Origin: Sphingobacterium chuzhouense
GTDB lineage: Bacteria > Bacteroidota > Bacteroidia > Sphingobacteriales > Sphingobacteriaceae
Length of the DNA stretch: 64,000 nt
Assembly (NCBI RefSeq): GCF_014692525.1
Contig: NZ_JACNYL010000001.1
Span: forward strand, 1 to 64,000
Reading direction: 5' to 3'
Positions 1-9,255 of the stretch are shown piece after piece. How positions within the stretch are numbered: the first letter of the stretch is position 1; each line of letters begins with the position of its first letter. Position numbers and translations under genes: made by a program. The notes under the pieces were generated by a model. It saw nothing but the letters and a program-made list of their open reading frames with translations. It did not search any database and was not told the origin of the DNA.

Positions 1-95
<95 letters not shown>

Positions 96-335
96 AAAAT
101 GAAAAATGACCCCGGTCATCTTCTTCTGTGACCGGATCGTCAGTATAATTGTACTGTACGGCCCGGACCGGAAAAATTGTAATTCTTTACAGCTTCCCCA
201 CTAAGGGGGCATGCTGCGCTACATGATCATCTATCTTAAAGAACTTCTCTCGCCCCCGCTTCGCGCTTCGGCATCTATCTTCCTGCCGTCATAAACGGCC
301 CGAATTTCTGTCTTGTTTTTACCCTTTCGGGATGG

Positions 336-437
336 CAAAGGTAAGGAAGTTTTTCAGAAAACAAAAAATATTTTTTCTAAAATTTCCGCCCCGATACCGG
401 GTTACCGTGCCCTCCCTCGCGGAGTGGTGCAAAGGTA
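336..437 (-). promoter_or_regulatory. tandem rRNA operon promoters
   Basis: On the minus strand, two identical Bacteroidota -7 elements, TACCTTTG, occur at 336-343 and 430-437, upstream of the 16S gene. An AT-rich tract lies upstream of the first. Two tandem promoters are usual for rRNA operons. The rest of 96-701 is rRNA leader and non-coding sequence, apart from the short repeat at 650-689. I see no gene in it. Confidence 0.65.
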
Positions 438-649
438 GAAACTTTAACCTTACACTCCAACAGTTTTCTCCCTTTTTCCACCAAACAGAACGCAAAACAC
501 TGGAAACCTGAATGATATTTTTTTATTTAAAATCGAGCACCGTTGATCGGCACTATTTTGGAGCGGCTTCGGGATTGATTCGAAACTACTTCAGAACAAC
601 TTCGGCTATTGTTCGTCATGTTACCACGAAGTTAATACAAAGGATATAC

Positions 650-689
650 GGACTTTGACGGACTTAAATGGACTTCGATGGACTTTATC
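650..689. repeat. four 10-bp tandem units GGACTTNNNN
   Basis: Four consecutive 10-bp units start with GGACTT at 650, 660, 670 and 680, each followed by four variable bases. The period is one helical turn. The array lies between the ccoS stop codon and the rRNA promoters. Its function is unknown. Confidence 0.8.
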
Positions 690-701
690 AGATTTTTTTA
701 A

Positions 702-869
702 TTATGTTTTAGGTTTACTTTCCTCCTCTACTTCATCGTCGAAAAGAATCCGCACAGAAGGTGTATAGGTATCTTCATGTTGTCCGGTCTTATTTGCCCA
801 GAAAAACGCTCCTAAGAATATTAACGCGATGAAAACACTGCAACCGATTAAAAAGAATATAATGCTCAT
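702..869 (-). CDS. ccoS: cbb3-type cytochrome oxidase assembly protein CcoS
   Basis: This 55-residue protein begins MSIIFFLIGCSVFIALIF, a single membrane anchor. The anchor is followed by GAFFWANKTGQ and an acidic tail (FDDEVEEE), the layout of CcoS. CcoS is needed for cofactor insertion into cbb3 oxidase. It lies 85 bases downstream of ccoI on the same strand, the usual ccoI-ccoS order. The structural genes ccoNOP are not in the window; an rRNA operon follows instead. Confidence 0.88.
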   Translation of the reverse strand: MSIIFFLIGCSVFIALIFLGAFFWANKTGQHEDTYTPSVRILFDDEVEEESKPKT

Positions 870-954
870 TCTTAATAGTATTGAAAAATGGTATTTAAAT
901 AGCTATCTATATTTATATCTTTAAAGATACGAATTTAAAATCGCTTTATGTAGC

Positions 955-3363
955 TTAACTCACTTTGGACAACAATCTCCTTCGTCTAGCAAACCAACGC
1001 GTCGTCAGACTGGTAAATGAAATAATGGTTACCGTACTGATCGGCATCAAAATCGCCGCAAACAATGGAGACATCGTACCCTGTACCGCGAAGCTCAGTC
1101 CTACCACGTTATACGTCAACGATATGGCAAAACTCATGTGTATAACTTTAACGGCATCTTTCGCAAAAGCAAAAAATGATGGTAATTTGGCAAACGAATC
1201 ACCATCCAAAATCGCGTCGCAACCGGGTGAAAAGTTGTTGATATCGTCAGACACCGCTATCCCCAAATCCGCTTTCCGCAAAGCTCCGGCATCGTTAAGT
1301 CCATCACCCAACATACACACCTGTTTTCCCTGGTCTTGCCAAAAATCTATCTTGTGCAGTTTATCCGATGGACTCTGATTAAATAGTAAACGAGCGTTGT
1401 TTGGGAAAATGAGCTTTAAGGCATCAGCGCGTCTTTCATTATCGCCGGAAATCAAGTGCAGGTCATACCCTCCTCTGCTTAATTTTCCTACCACCTCTGA
1501 CAATCCCTGCCGCCATGATTGCTCCAATGTGAAATGTCCCTTTACCATTTCATTTATCGCCACATACACCACAGAACCATCTTGAAATTCATTTTTAATA
1601 CCTAGAAAAGATGCAGAACCTATTTTTACCTCGATTGTGTCAAATAGAGCCTCCATACCTTTACCTGTTATCTCTTTAAAGACGTCCGCTGTCTGAATAA
1701 CCGTATGACCAATCCATTTGACAATCTCTCTGCTTAAAGGATGATTAGAATTTCGGCATACCGAAGAAACCAAAGAACGTTCATCTTCATCCAATTCGCC
1801 TTCAAATAGCATCAAGGAAGATTTCGGAGAAGAAATTGTTCCTGTTTTATCAAACACCACGCAATCTATCGCCGATAATTGCTCAATAGCAGCTGTATTT
1901 TTTATATAGAACTTATTCCGATCGAAAATACTTAGTGCAGCGGAAAGCGTAAAAGGCGAACTTAAAGCTAGTGCACAAGGACAAGCAATAATCAACACCG
2001 CTGTAAACGCACCCCATGCTTTTGACGAATCGCCACCGATGAGCCAAAAAATACAAGCGACAACAGCTACGCTGACCAGCGCAACGGTAAAATATTTACT
2101 TATAAAATCAATAAAGGTATCAAACTTTTTCTCTTGCGTTTTAAAGCTCTCGTTGTTCCACAATTTCGTCAAGTAGCTTTGTGATACGGGTTTGACAACC
2201 TCTAATTCAATCGCCTCCCCAATTTGTCTACCTCCTGCATAAATAATCTCTCCCAATGTTTTATCAACGGCTTTCGATTCGCCTGTTACAAAACTAAAAT
2301 CAACCGAAGCGCTCCCCTTGAGTAAAATGGCATCTGCTGGGATGATTTCGTTATTACGCACCAAGATGCGTTGACCTACTTTCAAATCAGCGATCTGTAT
2401 AGGTTTTTCGCTTTCCTCTTCTATTACGGTTACCGCAACGGGAAAATACGAACGATAATCCCGCTCAAACGAGATATGGTAGTATGTCCGTTGTTGCACC
2501 CATTTACCAATTAAGATAAAAAACACTAAGCTGCATAAGGTGTCCATAAAGCCAGGACCTGTTTGCGTGAGGATTTCAAATGCTGAACGAAAAAACAAAA
2601 CAAAAATCCCCAATGCCAAAGGCACATCCAAATTCAGTCGCTTCTGTTTTAAGCTTAACCACGCCGATTTAAAATAATCCGAGGCGCTATAAAGTAGAAC
2701 TGGAATACCAAATGCTAAGTTCATATAACCGAAGAAACTAGCATATTGTTGCTCAAATGCAGCCATCCCAAAGTATTCTGGGAAACTAATCATCATGGAA
2801 TTTCCAAAACAAAATCCTGCTACGGTAATTTTAGCTATCAATCCCTGTTGATTGAGTTTCTTACCTTCTTTTACCACATCCTGCAATGTGATTTTAGGTT
2901 CGTAACCAATCTGAGCCAGTAACTCCACCAATTCGCGCAAAGAAATCTCCTGATGCCTAAACGTAATACTTGCCTGCTTCTTCATAAAATCGACTTGCGA
3001 ACTTTTAACGCCCGTATGCAATTTATAGAGATGCTCCAAAAGCCAAATACACGAACTACAATGAATGACCGGAACATAGAACGTAATCATGGTCATGTCT
3101 TCATCTTTGTAGTCGACAAGCTTAGCAACGATATTCGGTTCATCCAGATAGCTTAAATCGGCCTTTGGCTCTTTTTGTGATTTTCCCGGATGTTGATTGT
3201 AACGATAATAATTATGTAGATTACTTTCGTGCAATACCTGATATACGGTTTGACATCCCAGGCAACAAAAACTATGGTTATCCAACATGTAAGGCATTGT
3301 GTCCACTTTATCTCCGCAGTGGAAGCACTTTTTTTCCCTAACAATTTGTTCTGATTCCGGCAT
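955..3363 (-). CDS. ccoI: CcoI-type copper-translocating P1B ATPase
   Basis: This 802-residue P-type ATPase supplies copper for cbb3 oxidase assembly in the inner membrane. The N-terminus has a cysteine-rich zinc-ribbon-like segment (C13, C16, C33, C34, C37) typical of CcoI/FixI. An HMA domain follows, with CSSC at 102-105. The transmembrane metal motif CPC is at 461-463, the phosphorylation site DKTGT at 505-509, and the hinge GDGLND is near residue 720. It starts 27 bases after the hemN stop and is followed by ccoS. The HMA domain, the Cys-rich N-terminus and the neighbours favour CcoI over a detoxification CopA. Confidence 0.93.
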   Translation of the reverse strand: MPESEQIVREKKCFHCGDKVDTMPYMLDNHSFCCLGCQTVYQVLHESNLHNYYRYNQHPGKSQKEPKADLSYLDEPNIVAKLVDYKDEDMTMITFYVPVIHCSSCIWLLEHLYKLHTGVKSSQVDFMKKQASITFRHQEISLRELVELLAQIGYEPKITLQDVVKEGKKLNQQGLIAKITVAGFCFGNSMMISFPEYFGMAAFEQQYASFFGYMNLAFGIPVLLYSASDYFKSAWLSLKQKRLNLDVPLALGIFVLFFRSAFEILTQTGPGFMDTLCSLVFFILIGKWVQQRTYYHISFERDYRSYFPVAVTVIEEESEKPIQIADLKVGQRILVRNNEIIPADAILLKGSASVDFSFVTGESKAVDKTLGEIIYAGGRQIGEAIELEVVKPVSQSYLTKLWNNESFKTQEKKFDTFIDFISKYFTVALVSVAVVACIFWLIGGDSSKAWGAFTAVLIIACPCALALSSPFTLSAALSIFDRNKFYIKNTAAIEQLSAIDCVVFDKTGTISSPKSSLMLFEGELDEDERSLVSSVCRNSNHPLSREIVKWIGHTVIQTADVFKEITGKGMEALFDTIEVKIGSASFLGIKNEFQDGSVVYVAINEMVKGHFTLEQSWRQGLSEVVGKLSRGGYDLHLISGDNERRADALKLIFPNNARLLFNQSPSDKLHKIDFWQDQGKQVCMLGDGLNDAGALRKADLGIAVSDDINNFSPGCDAILDGDSFAKLPSFFAFAKDAVKVIHMSFAISLTYNVVGLSFAVQGTMSPLFAAILMPISTVTIISFTSLTTRWFARRRRLLSKVS

Positions 3364-3390
3364 TTTTTGTTATTTGTTGTAAAGTCGTGA

Positions 3391-4749
3391 TTAAATCGCT
3401 TGGCTAAATAACTGTTCTTGTTCTTTTGATAATTGCAATCGCTGGTCAAATACCATACATATATTCCTCAAAAATGATTTCCCAACTTCAGTCGCTATAA
3501 CATCACCATCCACGTACTCCACGAGGCCATCCCTTTCTAAAGGACGTAACCGGCCGACAATAACGTCATTAAGCGAAAAGCCGGTCTTCAGTTCTACTTT
3601 ACCTCTACACATCATATCCAGAATATAACGGCGCAACACCTTATCTTCTTCATGTAATAAATGTCCTTTTATTACGGGTAAACGTCCCTCATCCAACAGC
3701 TTATAATAATCTTCTACTTTCTTTACGTTTTGTGCGAAACTACTCCAAGCATCGCTAATAGATGAAACTCCCAATCCAATTAAAACAGGCGTATACCGAT
3801 CCGCGTAACCCATAAAATTACGATGCAGATTTCCAGATAAAGCAGCTTTGAAAAGCTCATCTTTGGGTTTTGCGAAATGATCCATGCCTACATCCTTATA
3901 ACCTTGCTCCTCGATCATTTGTTTGCCTAATATATAAAGTGCGAGCTTCTCTTCTCCCACAGGCAGATCGTGTTCTGTGAACCGCCGCTGTCCGGGCTTT
4001 ATCCACGGTACATGTGCGTAGCTATAAAAAGATATACGATCAGGTGACATACGTAACGATCTTTCTATCGTATCGCGTACCGTCGTTTGTGTCTGTAACG
4101 GTAATCCGTATATCAAATCAAAGTTAATAGAGGTATATCCTATTTCACGAGCCTCATCCATAACACGTTGTACATCCTCCACCGTTTGGCGCCGATTAAT
4201 GAGATATTGCACATGTGGATCAAAATCTTGGATGCCCAAGCTTAATCTTCGGAAACCTAGACTATACAGTGTTCGCAGATGTTCTTTTGTGGTGTTTGCC
4301 GGATGGGCTTCAAATGAAAAAGAGGCTCCTTCTTTCACAACGGCGCCATCTAATAAACCCAAGATCAGGCGTTGCAGATTGGTTGGTTCAAAAAAAGTAG
4401 GGGTTCCTCCGCCCAGATGTATTTCACTGATAACAATCTCGCCGTCAATAGCGGCTTTATACATTTCCCATTCCCGGAGTATATAATTAATATAAGGGGT
4501 TTCTACACCATGATTTTTGGTAATCCGGGTATTGCATCCGCAATACGTACATAAGCTTTCGCAAAACGGAAGATGGACATATAAACTTATTCCGTCATTT
4601 TTTGACTTGCTATAAGTTGCTTTTAAACGGCTCAGCCATTCTTCTGGATTAAAAATAGTATTCTCCCAGAACGGAACCGTCGGATAGCTGGTGTAGCGCG
4701 GTGCAGCTACATTGTATTTGGCAATCAGGCTATTATTTGGTTGCTTCAT
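3391..4749 (-). CDS. hemN: oxygen-independent coproporphyrinogen III dehydrogenase HemN
   Basis: This 452-residue radical SAM enzyme oxidatively decarboxylates coproporphyrinogen III without oxygen, a step of haem synthesis under low oxygen. The 4Fe-4S/SAM motif CESLCTYCGC gives C63, C67, C70 and the extra C72 typical of HemN. The glycine-rich SAM segment GGGTPT and the C-terminal HemN domain (GFSLNDVIVGRL) are present. The start overlaps the preceding LDH-like gene by 17 bases, so the two are probably translationally coupled. Its place before ccoI and ccoS points to an operon for micro-oxic respiration. Confidence 0.95.
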   Translation of the reverse strand: MKQPNNSLIAKYNVAAPRYTSYPTVPFWENTIFNPEEWLSRLKATYSKSKNDGISLYVHLPFCESLCTYCGCNTRITKNHGVETPYINYILREWEMYKAAIDGEIVISEIHLGGGTPTFFEPTNLQRLILGLLDGAVVKEGASFSFEAHPANTTKEHLRTLYSLGFRRLSLGIQDFDPHVQYLINRRQTVEDVQRVMDEAREIGYTSINFDLIYGLPLQTQTTVRDTIERSLRMSPDRISFYSYAHVPWIKPGQRRFTEHDLPVGEEKLALYILGKQMIEEQGYKDVGMDHFAKPKDELFKAALSGNLHRNFMGYADRYTPVLIGLGVSSISDAWSSFAQNVKKVEDYYKLLDEGRLPVIKGHLLHEEDKVLRRYILDMMCRGKVELKTGFSLNDVIVGRLRPLERDGLVEYVDGDVIATEVGKSFLRNICMVFDQRLQLSKEQEQLFSQAI

Positions 4750-5176
4750 TTTTTATCTGGTTTGCATTCACTACATTACATTCTTTCATGCAACAACAAG
4801 CCTGACCCACACATTTTCCACTACCCCATAAGTTTAGGTTTCGGATGGTCTGTTCTGCAATTCCTTTTGGAGTACGGTCCTCATATGGGGTATTTGCGAT
4901 TTGGATTCCCAGATCATATGCTCGATGCAAATCGATATGATCTGTAGTTATGGAGCGGGTAACTATTTTCTGTACGCCTGCCCGCTGTAATTCTTCCAGT
5001 AATTTACCGTCCAAAAAATCATCTTCCGAAACAATAACCACTTCCTTGCCATGTGCGTAGTGTATTGTACTAAGATTTAACGAATTGGAAATCAAGGTCA
5101 AATCATGAACTTTCCCGTTCGCAATCGCCAACGATTCCTTCTCATAGTCCTTAATATTATATGCGACAGCTTTCAT
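4733..5176 (-). CDS. LDH-like N-domain protein with Cys-rich tail
   Basis: This is a 147-residue protein. Residues 1-115 resemble the N-terminal (substrate-binding) domain of D-lactate dehydrogenase, from MKAVAYNIKDYEKE to the end of the segment around GIAEQTIRNLN. The NAD-binding Rossmann domain and the catalytic Arg/Glu/His of a full enzyme are missing. The tail instead has five cysteines in twelve residues (C122, C127, C128, C129, C133; C-x4-CCC-x3-C). It cannot be a dehydrogenase. A metal- or cluster-binding or regulatory role is inferred. It is the first gene of the hemN-ccoI-ccoS operon and overlaps hemN. The frame is clean, so a recent truncation is unlikely. Confidence 0.75.
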   Translation of the reverse strand: MKAVAYNIKDYEKESLAIANGKVHDLTLISNSLNLSTIHYAHGKEVVIVSEDDFLDGKLLEELQRAGVQKIVTRSITTDHIDLHRAYDLGIQIANTPYEDRTPKGIAEQTIRNLNLWGSGKCVGQACCCMKECNVVNANQIKNEATK

Positions 5177-5205
5177 GGGGTCGAATTTCTGTAAAGTAAA
5201 CGATA

Positions 5206-5213
5206 CAAAAATA
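5206..5213 (-). promoter_or_regulatory. -7 element of the LDH-like/hemN/ccoIS operon
   Basis: TATTTTTG on the minus strand matches TAnnTTTG perfectly. It predicts transcription starting near 5200, about 25 bases before the first start codon. Confidence 0.6.
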
Positions 5214-5258
5214 ATAAGACCTCTGGAAGATTAGGATGCAAAGCATCAAGTTAGAAAA

Positions 5259-5270
5259 TGATATTGGTCA
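5259..5270. promoter_or_regulatory. FNR-type operator upstream of hemN operon
   Basis: The dyad TGATATTGGTCA (TGA-N6-TCA) has the FNR layout TTGAT-N4-ATCAA with one imperfect half. The 16-base stretch AAAATGATATTGGTCA at 5255-5270 is repeated exactly at 30030-30045. Its centre is about 64 bp upstream of the predicted transcription start, a class I activator position. Confidence 0.65.
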
Positions 5271-5275
5271 CTTAA

Positions 5276-6346
5276 TTACCTAACTGCTTTTAATTTAGCT
5301 ACAGATGGGATAATAATCGCATTACCCGTTTTCGTGATCAACCTCTCATCTTTGAAATCTGCCAGCATACGACTAATAGTTTCATTTGCTGTACCTGCTA
5401 GGGCAGCGAGGTCATCTCTAGAAATACGAATCATAATTTCGCCATCCTTACTGGATAGTGCGGATTTTTCTGCCACGTTCACTAATGCATTTGCTACACG
5501 TTTACGCACCGTATCGTAAGCAAAACCCAACATTTGTTCTTCTTTTTCCCGAATATTGCCAGAAAGCAACGTGATAAACTTACTCGCGATAGCTGGTTTG
5601 TTGTAAAGCAATTCGAAAAAACGTTCTTTCGGGATCAATGCGATTTCACAGTCTTCAAGAGCTTCAGCATTATCGCTATATTGTTCATTAAGCAGCAGTG
5701 CTCCATAACCAAAAAAGCTGTCATCTACGTAAATACCCGTTGATAATTCACGCCCATCCTGGTACAATAAAAAACTACGTATTTTACCTTTAAGCAAGTA
5801 ATAGATAAAAAGTGGCGTATCTCCTGCTTCATAAATATGCTGTTTCTTCTTTAAAGCCTTCACACGTGCCTCTTTTACCAAACCCTGTAACAGATAATTT
5901 TGCTCTTCCTCACTCAGCTGTAAAGTTGTTCCTTTCGACGAATCAGTAATTAATTGGTTAACGATACGCTTCTCTCGCTTACGAAAACGGCTTTCTATCG
6001 CATTGAGCAGCTCAATATCGTCAAATGGCTTTGTTAAATAGTCATCAGCCCCCATTTCCATTGCCTTGCGGATGTCTGTTCTCTCTGACTTGGCCGTTAG
6101 GAAAATAAATGGGATATCAGCAGTCGTTTCGTTTTTGCTCAACATATATAATACACCGTATCCGTCAAGTTCCGGCATCATAATATCACATAAGATAAGA
6201 TCCGGGTGATGCTTAAAAGCCATATCTACACCCTCTTTTCCATCGACTGCTGTCAATACCTTATATTCGCCAGTCAATGATAGTATTTCTGCCGTTCCTT
6301 CCCGGATTTCGAAATTATCTTCAATTATCAGTATGGTTTTAGACAT
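5276..6346 (-). CDS. response regulator with CRP/FNR output domain
   Basis: This 356-residue protein begins with a receiver domain (D10, phosphoacceptor D54 in ILCDIMMPE, K106 in LTKPFDD). A cyclic-nucleotide-binding-like beta-barrel (about 150-270) and a Crp-type winged helix (about 280-350) follow. The recognition helix reads NETISRML. E322, S325 and R326 match the FNR residues E209, S212 and R213 that read TTGAT. FNR's iron-sulfur cysteines are absent, so the input should be phosphorylation. The gene lies 12 bases after the FixL-like kinase gene. An FNR-type box lies immediately downstream, before the hemN operon, which makes that operon the likely target. Confidence 0.88.
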   Translation of the reverse strand: MSKTILIIEDNFEIREGTAEILSLTGEYKVLTAVDGKEGVDMAFKHHPDLILCDIMMPELDGYGVLYMLSKNETTADIPFIFLTAKSERTDIRKAMEMGADDYLTKPFDDIELLNAIESRFRKREKRIVNQLITDSSKGTTLQLSEEEQNYLLQGLVKEARVKALKKKQHIYEAGDTPLFIYYLLKGKIRSFLLYQDGRELSTGIYVDDSFFGYGALLLNEQYSDNAEALEDCEIALIPKERFFELLYNKPAIASKFITLLSGNIREKEEQMLGFAYDTVRKRVANALVNVAEKSALSSKDGEIMIRISRDDLAALAGTANETISRMLADFKDERLITKTGNAIIIPSVAKLKAVR

Positions 6347-6358
6347 TTTCCAATATAC

Positions 6359-7546
6359 TTATTGTTGAAAACTCATTTTGAACATTGCTCCTTCATTTAT
6401 CGCAGAATGGTATTCCAAACTACCGTCCATCAACTCGACATAGCGCCTAACGATGTTAAGACCTAAACCTGTTCCGGGTATATTTCCGGTATTGTGCGCT
6501 CTGAAAAATGGCTCGAATAAACTTTTCTGATCTTCTATCGGAATTCCGATACCGTTATCCTTAATGCAGATGATGCAAACATCGTCTTTTATCTCTGTAG
6601 AAAACTCGATAAAGGTATTTTCTCCGGAATATTTTATAGCATTCGATATCAAATTGATAACGCTGCTTTTAATCAAATGCGCATCGAGGTAAAACATACC
6701 CACTGCACCAGTATGTTGATAAACGATGTGCTGATTCTTTTTACAGATCATCTGCATCTCTTCCGTTATCTCTTCGGCCAACTGCACTAGATTAATATCT
6801 GCTTTATTGACCACTACCCTACCCGCTTCTAATTTTTCCAAGGACAGAAAATCATTCAGAATATTATTTAGTAATTGAACAGCACCACGAATACGGTTTG
6901 TATGTTTCATGATATTAGGAAGATCAGGGCGCTCAGCATATTTTTCTATTAACGAGGCGGACAATTGCACAGAGCTCAACGGAGTACGAAACTCATGTGA
7001 TGCCATCGAGACAAAACGGGATTTCATTTGGTTAAGCTCTTTCTCTTTTTCCAATGACAGACTAACATCTGATTTTGCTTTCTCCAATTCTGAAACTAGC
7101 TTGATCAAATCTTTTGTCCGTTCTCTCACCTTTTCCTCCAACTCATCGGCATGTTTCCTCAGCTCATCTTCAGCAGCGCGTTCTTTGGTTAGATCATGGA
7201 TAAAACCAGTAAAGATATTTTTGTCTTTGTAATGCACTTCGCTGACCGCCAATCGAAACGGGAAGGTAGTGCCATCTTTCTTTAACCCACGAACTTCTCG
7301 ACCAATTCCAATTATTTTTTTTATCCCTGTTTTCTGATAACGCTCAATATATTCGTCATGCCGGCTGTGATCGGGTTCAGGCATTAGCATGGAAATATTA
7401 TTCCCAATTACCTCTTCAGGACTGTAACCGAAAAGCATGGACGCCGCTGGATTAATAGATTCCACAATACCACGATCATCAATGGTGATAATCCCATCAA
7501 TCGCATTTTCAATAATAGCTTCAAGAAGTCTAGCAGAATCAATCAT
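6359..7546 (-). CDS. FixL-like PAS sensor histidine kinase
   Basis: This 395-residue cytosolic kinase has no membrane segments. A PAS domain covers residues 1-120, a coiled coil about 125-175, a HisKA domain has the phosphorylated H184 in SHEFRTPL, and a HATPase domain ends the protein (GTGLGLNIV). In the PAS domain, H63, R69 and R83 (in HDEYIERY and IIGIGRE) have the same spacing (0, +6, +20) as the FixL haem ligand His200 and haem-pocket Arg206 and Arg220. A haem-based oxygen sensor is therefore likely, although haem binding is inferred. It starts 2 bases after the ettA stop and precedes its response regulator. Confidence 0.85.
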   Translation of the reverse strand: MIDSARLLEAIIENAIDGIITIDDRGIVESINPAASMLFGYSPEEVIGNNISMLMPEPDHSRHDEYIERYQKTGIKKIIGIGREVRGLKKDGTTFPFRLAVSEVHYKDKNIFTGFIHDLTKERAAEDELRKHADELEEKVRERTKDLIKLVSELEKAKSDVSLSLEKEKELNQMKSRFVSMASHEFRTPLSSVQLSASLIEKYAERPDLPNIMKHTNRIRGAVQLLNNILNDFLSLEKLEAGRVVVNKADINLVQLAEEITEEMQMICKKNQHIVYQHTGAVGMFYLDAHLIKSSVINLISNAIKYSGENTFIEFSTEIKDDVCIICIKDNGIGIPIEDQKSLFEPFFRAHNTGNIPGTGLGLNIVRRYVELMDGSLEYHSAINEGAMFKMSFQQ

Positions 7547-7548
7547 TT

Positions 7549-9231
7549 TTATTTCACCAACTTTTTATACTTGATGCGTTTCGGTCCCGTGTCGCCCAAA
7601 CGTTTCTTACGATTTTCTTCATATTCGCTATAGTTCCCTTCGAAGAAATAAACCTGAGAATCACCTTCAAATGCCAGAATATGGGTACAGATACGATCTA
7701 AAAACCAACGGTCGTGAGAAATGATAACAGCACATCCACCAAAATTCTCCAATCCTTCTTCTAGCGCACGCAGGGTATTAACATCAATATCATTTGTAGG
7801 TTCATCGAGTAACAACACATTGGATGCTTTTTTTAATGTAATGGCTAGGTGGACGCGATTTCGCTCTCCTCCAGACAATACACCAACTTTCTTCTGTTGG
7901 TCAGCTCCATTAAAATTAAACTTTGACACATATGCCCGCGAGTTTATTGATCTATTCCCGAGCATAATATTATCATTACCTTCGGTGATATTTTCCCATA
8001 CCGTTTTATTCGGATCAAGGTCGTCATGGTTTTGATCTACATAACCTAATACCACCGTTTCCCCTACCTTAAAAGTTCCGGCATCGGGTTGCTCCTGTCC
8101 TGTAATCAACCTGAACAAGGTTGTTTTACCGGCACCATTTGGACCAATAATACCCACAATACCTGCTGGCGGCAAGGAAAAGCTGAGGTTTTCAAACAAA
8201 AGTCTGTCATCATACGCCTTTGAAATATTATTAACTTCGATAACCGTATTTCCCAACCGTGGTCCCGGTGGAATAAACAGTTCTAGCTTTTCTTCCCGAT
8301 CTTTTGTCTCTTCCGAGGCTAGTTTTTCGTAGTTATGCAAACGAGCCTTAGATTTTGCATGCCTTGCTTTCGGTGCCATACGCACCCATTCTAGCTCGCG
8401 TTCAAGTGTTTTCTGACGTTTAGTCTCTTGTTTCTCTTCTTGTGCTAAACGTTTTGCTTTTTGGTCTAACCAAGACGAATAATTTCCTTTCCAGGGGATT
8501 CCCTCTCCTCTATCCAACTCTAGAATCCATCCAGCAACATTATCTAAGAAATATCGGTCGTGGGTAACGGCGATAACCGTGCCTTTATATTGTTGTAGGT
8601 GCTGTTCCAACCAATCAATGGATTCCGCGTCCAAGTGATTGGTCGGCTCATCCAAGAGTAAAACATCCGGTTCTTGAAGCAACAACCGACAAAGTGCCAC
8701 CCTTCTTCGCTCTCCACCCGACAAATTGGCAATTTTGGCATCTGGTTCCGGACAACGTAAGGCATCCATTGCACGTTCCAATTTTGTATCCAATTCCCAG
8801 GCATTCGTAGCGTCAATCTTATCTTGCAGTTCGCCTTGGCGCGTAAGTAACTTATCCATTTCATCTGGATTTTCGTATACCTCGGGCAAGCCAAATTTCT
8901 CGTTTATTTCTTCATATTCTTTTAGGATTGCCGTCGTCTCAGCCACTCCCTCTTCCACAATTTCTTTTACAGTTTTTTCATCGTCCAGCTGGGGTTCCTG
9001 CGCCAGATAACCCACGGTATAACCTGGCGAAAAAACTACTTCTCCCTGATAAGATTTATCTAGACCGGCAATAATTTTCAGTAAGGAGGATTTACCGGAT
9101 CCATTTAAACCAATGACACCAATTTTCGCTCCGTAGAAAAAAGATAAATAAATGTTTTTAAGAACTTGTTTTTGCGGCGGGTATATCTTGTTTACACCGG
9201 CCATTGAAAAAATAATTTTCTCGTCAGACAT
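7549..9231 (-). CDS. ettA: energy-dependent translational throttle protein EttA
   Basis: This 560-residue ABC-F ATPase has two nucleotide-binding domains (Walker A GLNGSGKSS and GPNGAGKTT; signatures LSGGERRR and LSGGERNR) joined by the linker that gives EttA its ribosomal E-site function. It gates the first elongation steps according to ATP level. The length and the absence of membrane domains fit EttA. The start is placed at MSDEKIIFSM, because the nine residues encoded upstream of it are not family-like. It heads a tight run with the kinase and response regulator genes. Confidence 0.93.
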   Translation of the reverse strand: MSDEKIIFSMAGVNKIYPPQKQVLKNIYLSFFYGAKIGVIGLNGSGKSSLLKIIAGLDKSYQGEVVFSPGYTVGYLAQEPQLDDEKTVKEIVEEGVAETTAILKEYEEINEKFGLPEVYENPDEMDKLLTRQGELQDKIDATNAWELDTKLERAMDALRCPEPDAKIANLSGGERRRVALCRLLLQEPDVLLLDEPTNHLDAESIDWLEQHLQQYKGTVIAVTHDRYFLDNVAGWILELDRGEGIPWKGNYSSWLDQKAKRLAQEEKQETKRQKTLERELEWVRMAPKARHAKSKARLHNYEKLASEETKDREEKLELFIPPGPRLGNTVIEVNNISKAYDDRLLFENLSFSLPPAGIVGIIGPNGAGKTTLFRLITGQEQPDAGTFKVGETVVLGYVDQNHDDLDPNKTVWENITEGNDNIMLGNRSINSRAYVSKFNFNGADQQKKVGVLSGGERNRVHLAITLKKASNVLLLDEPTNDIDVNTLRALEEGLENFGGCAVIISHDRWFLDRICTHILAFEGDSQVYFFEGNYSEYEENRKKRLGDTGPKRIKYKKLVK

Positions 9232-9255
9232 AAGATTTGTATTCCTATTTTTGTA

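Noticed and set aside
955-3363. CopA-type copper efflux ATPase
   Set aside because: The Cys-rich N-terminal ribbon, ccoS downstream and hemN upstream fit CcoI better.
4733-5176. Frameshifted pseudogene of a full LDH
   Set aside because: No remaining Rossmann-domain sequence is found downstream in any frame; hemN begins there.
5276-6346. Classical redox-sensing FNR
   Set aside because: The protein begins with a receiver domain and lacks the iron-sulfur cysteine cluster; only the DNA-reading helix is FNR-like.
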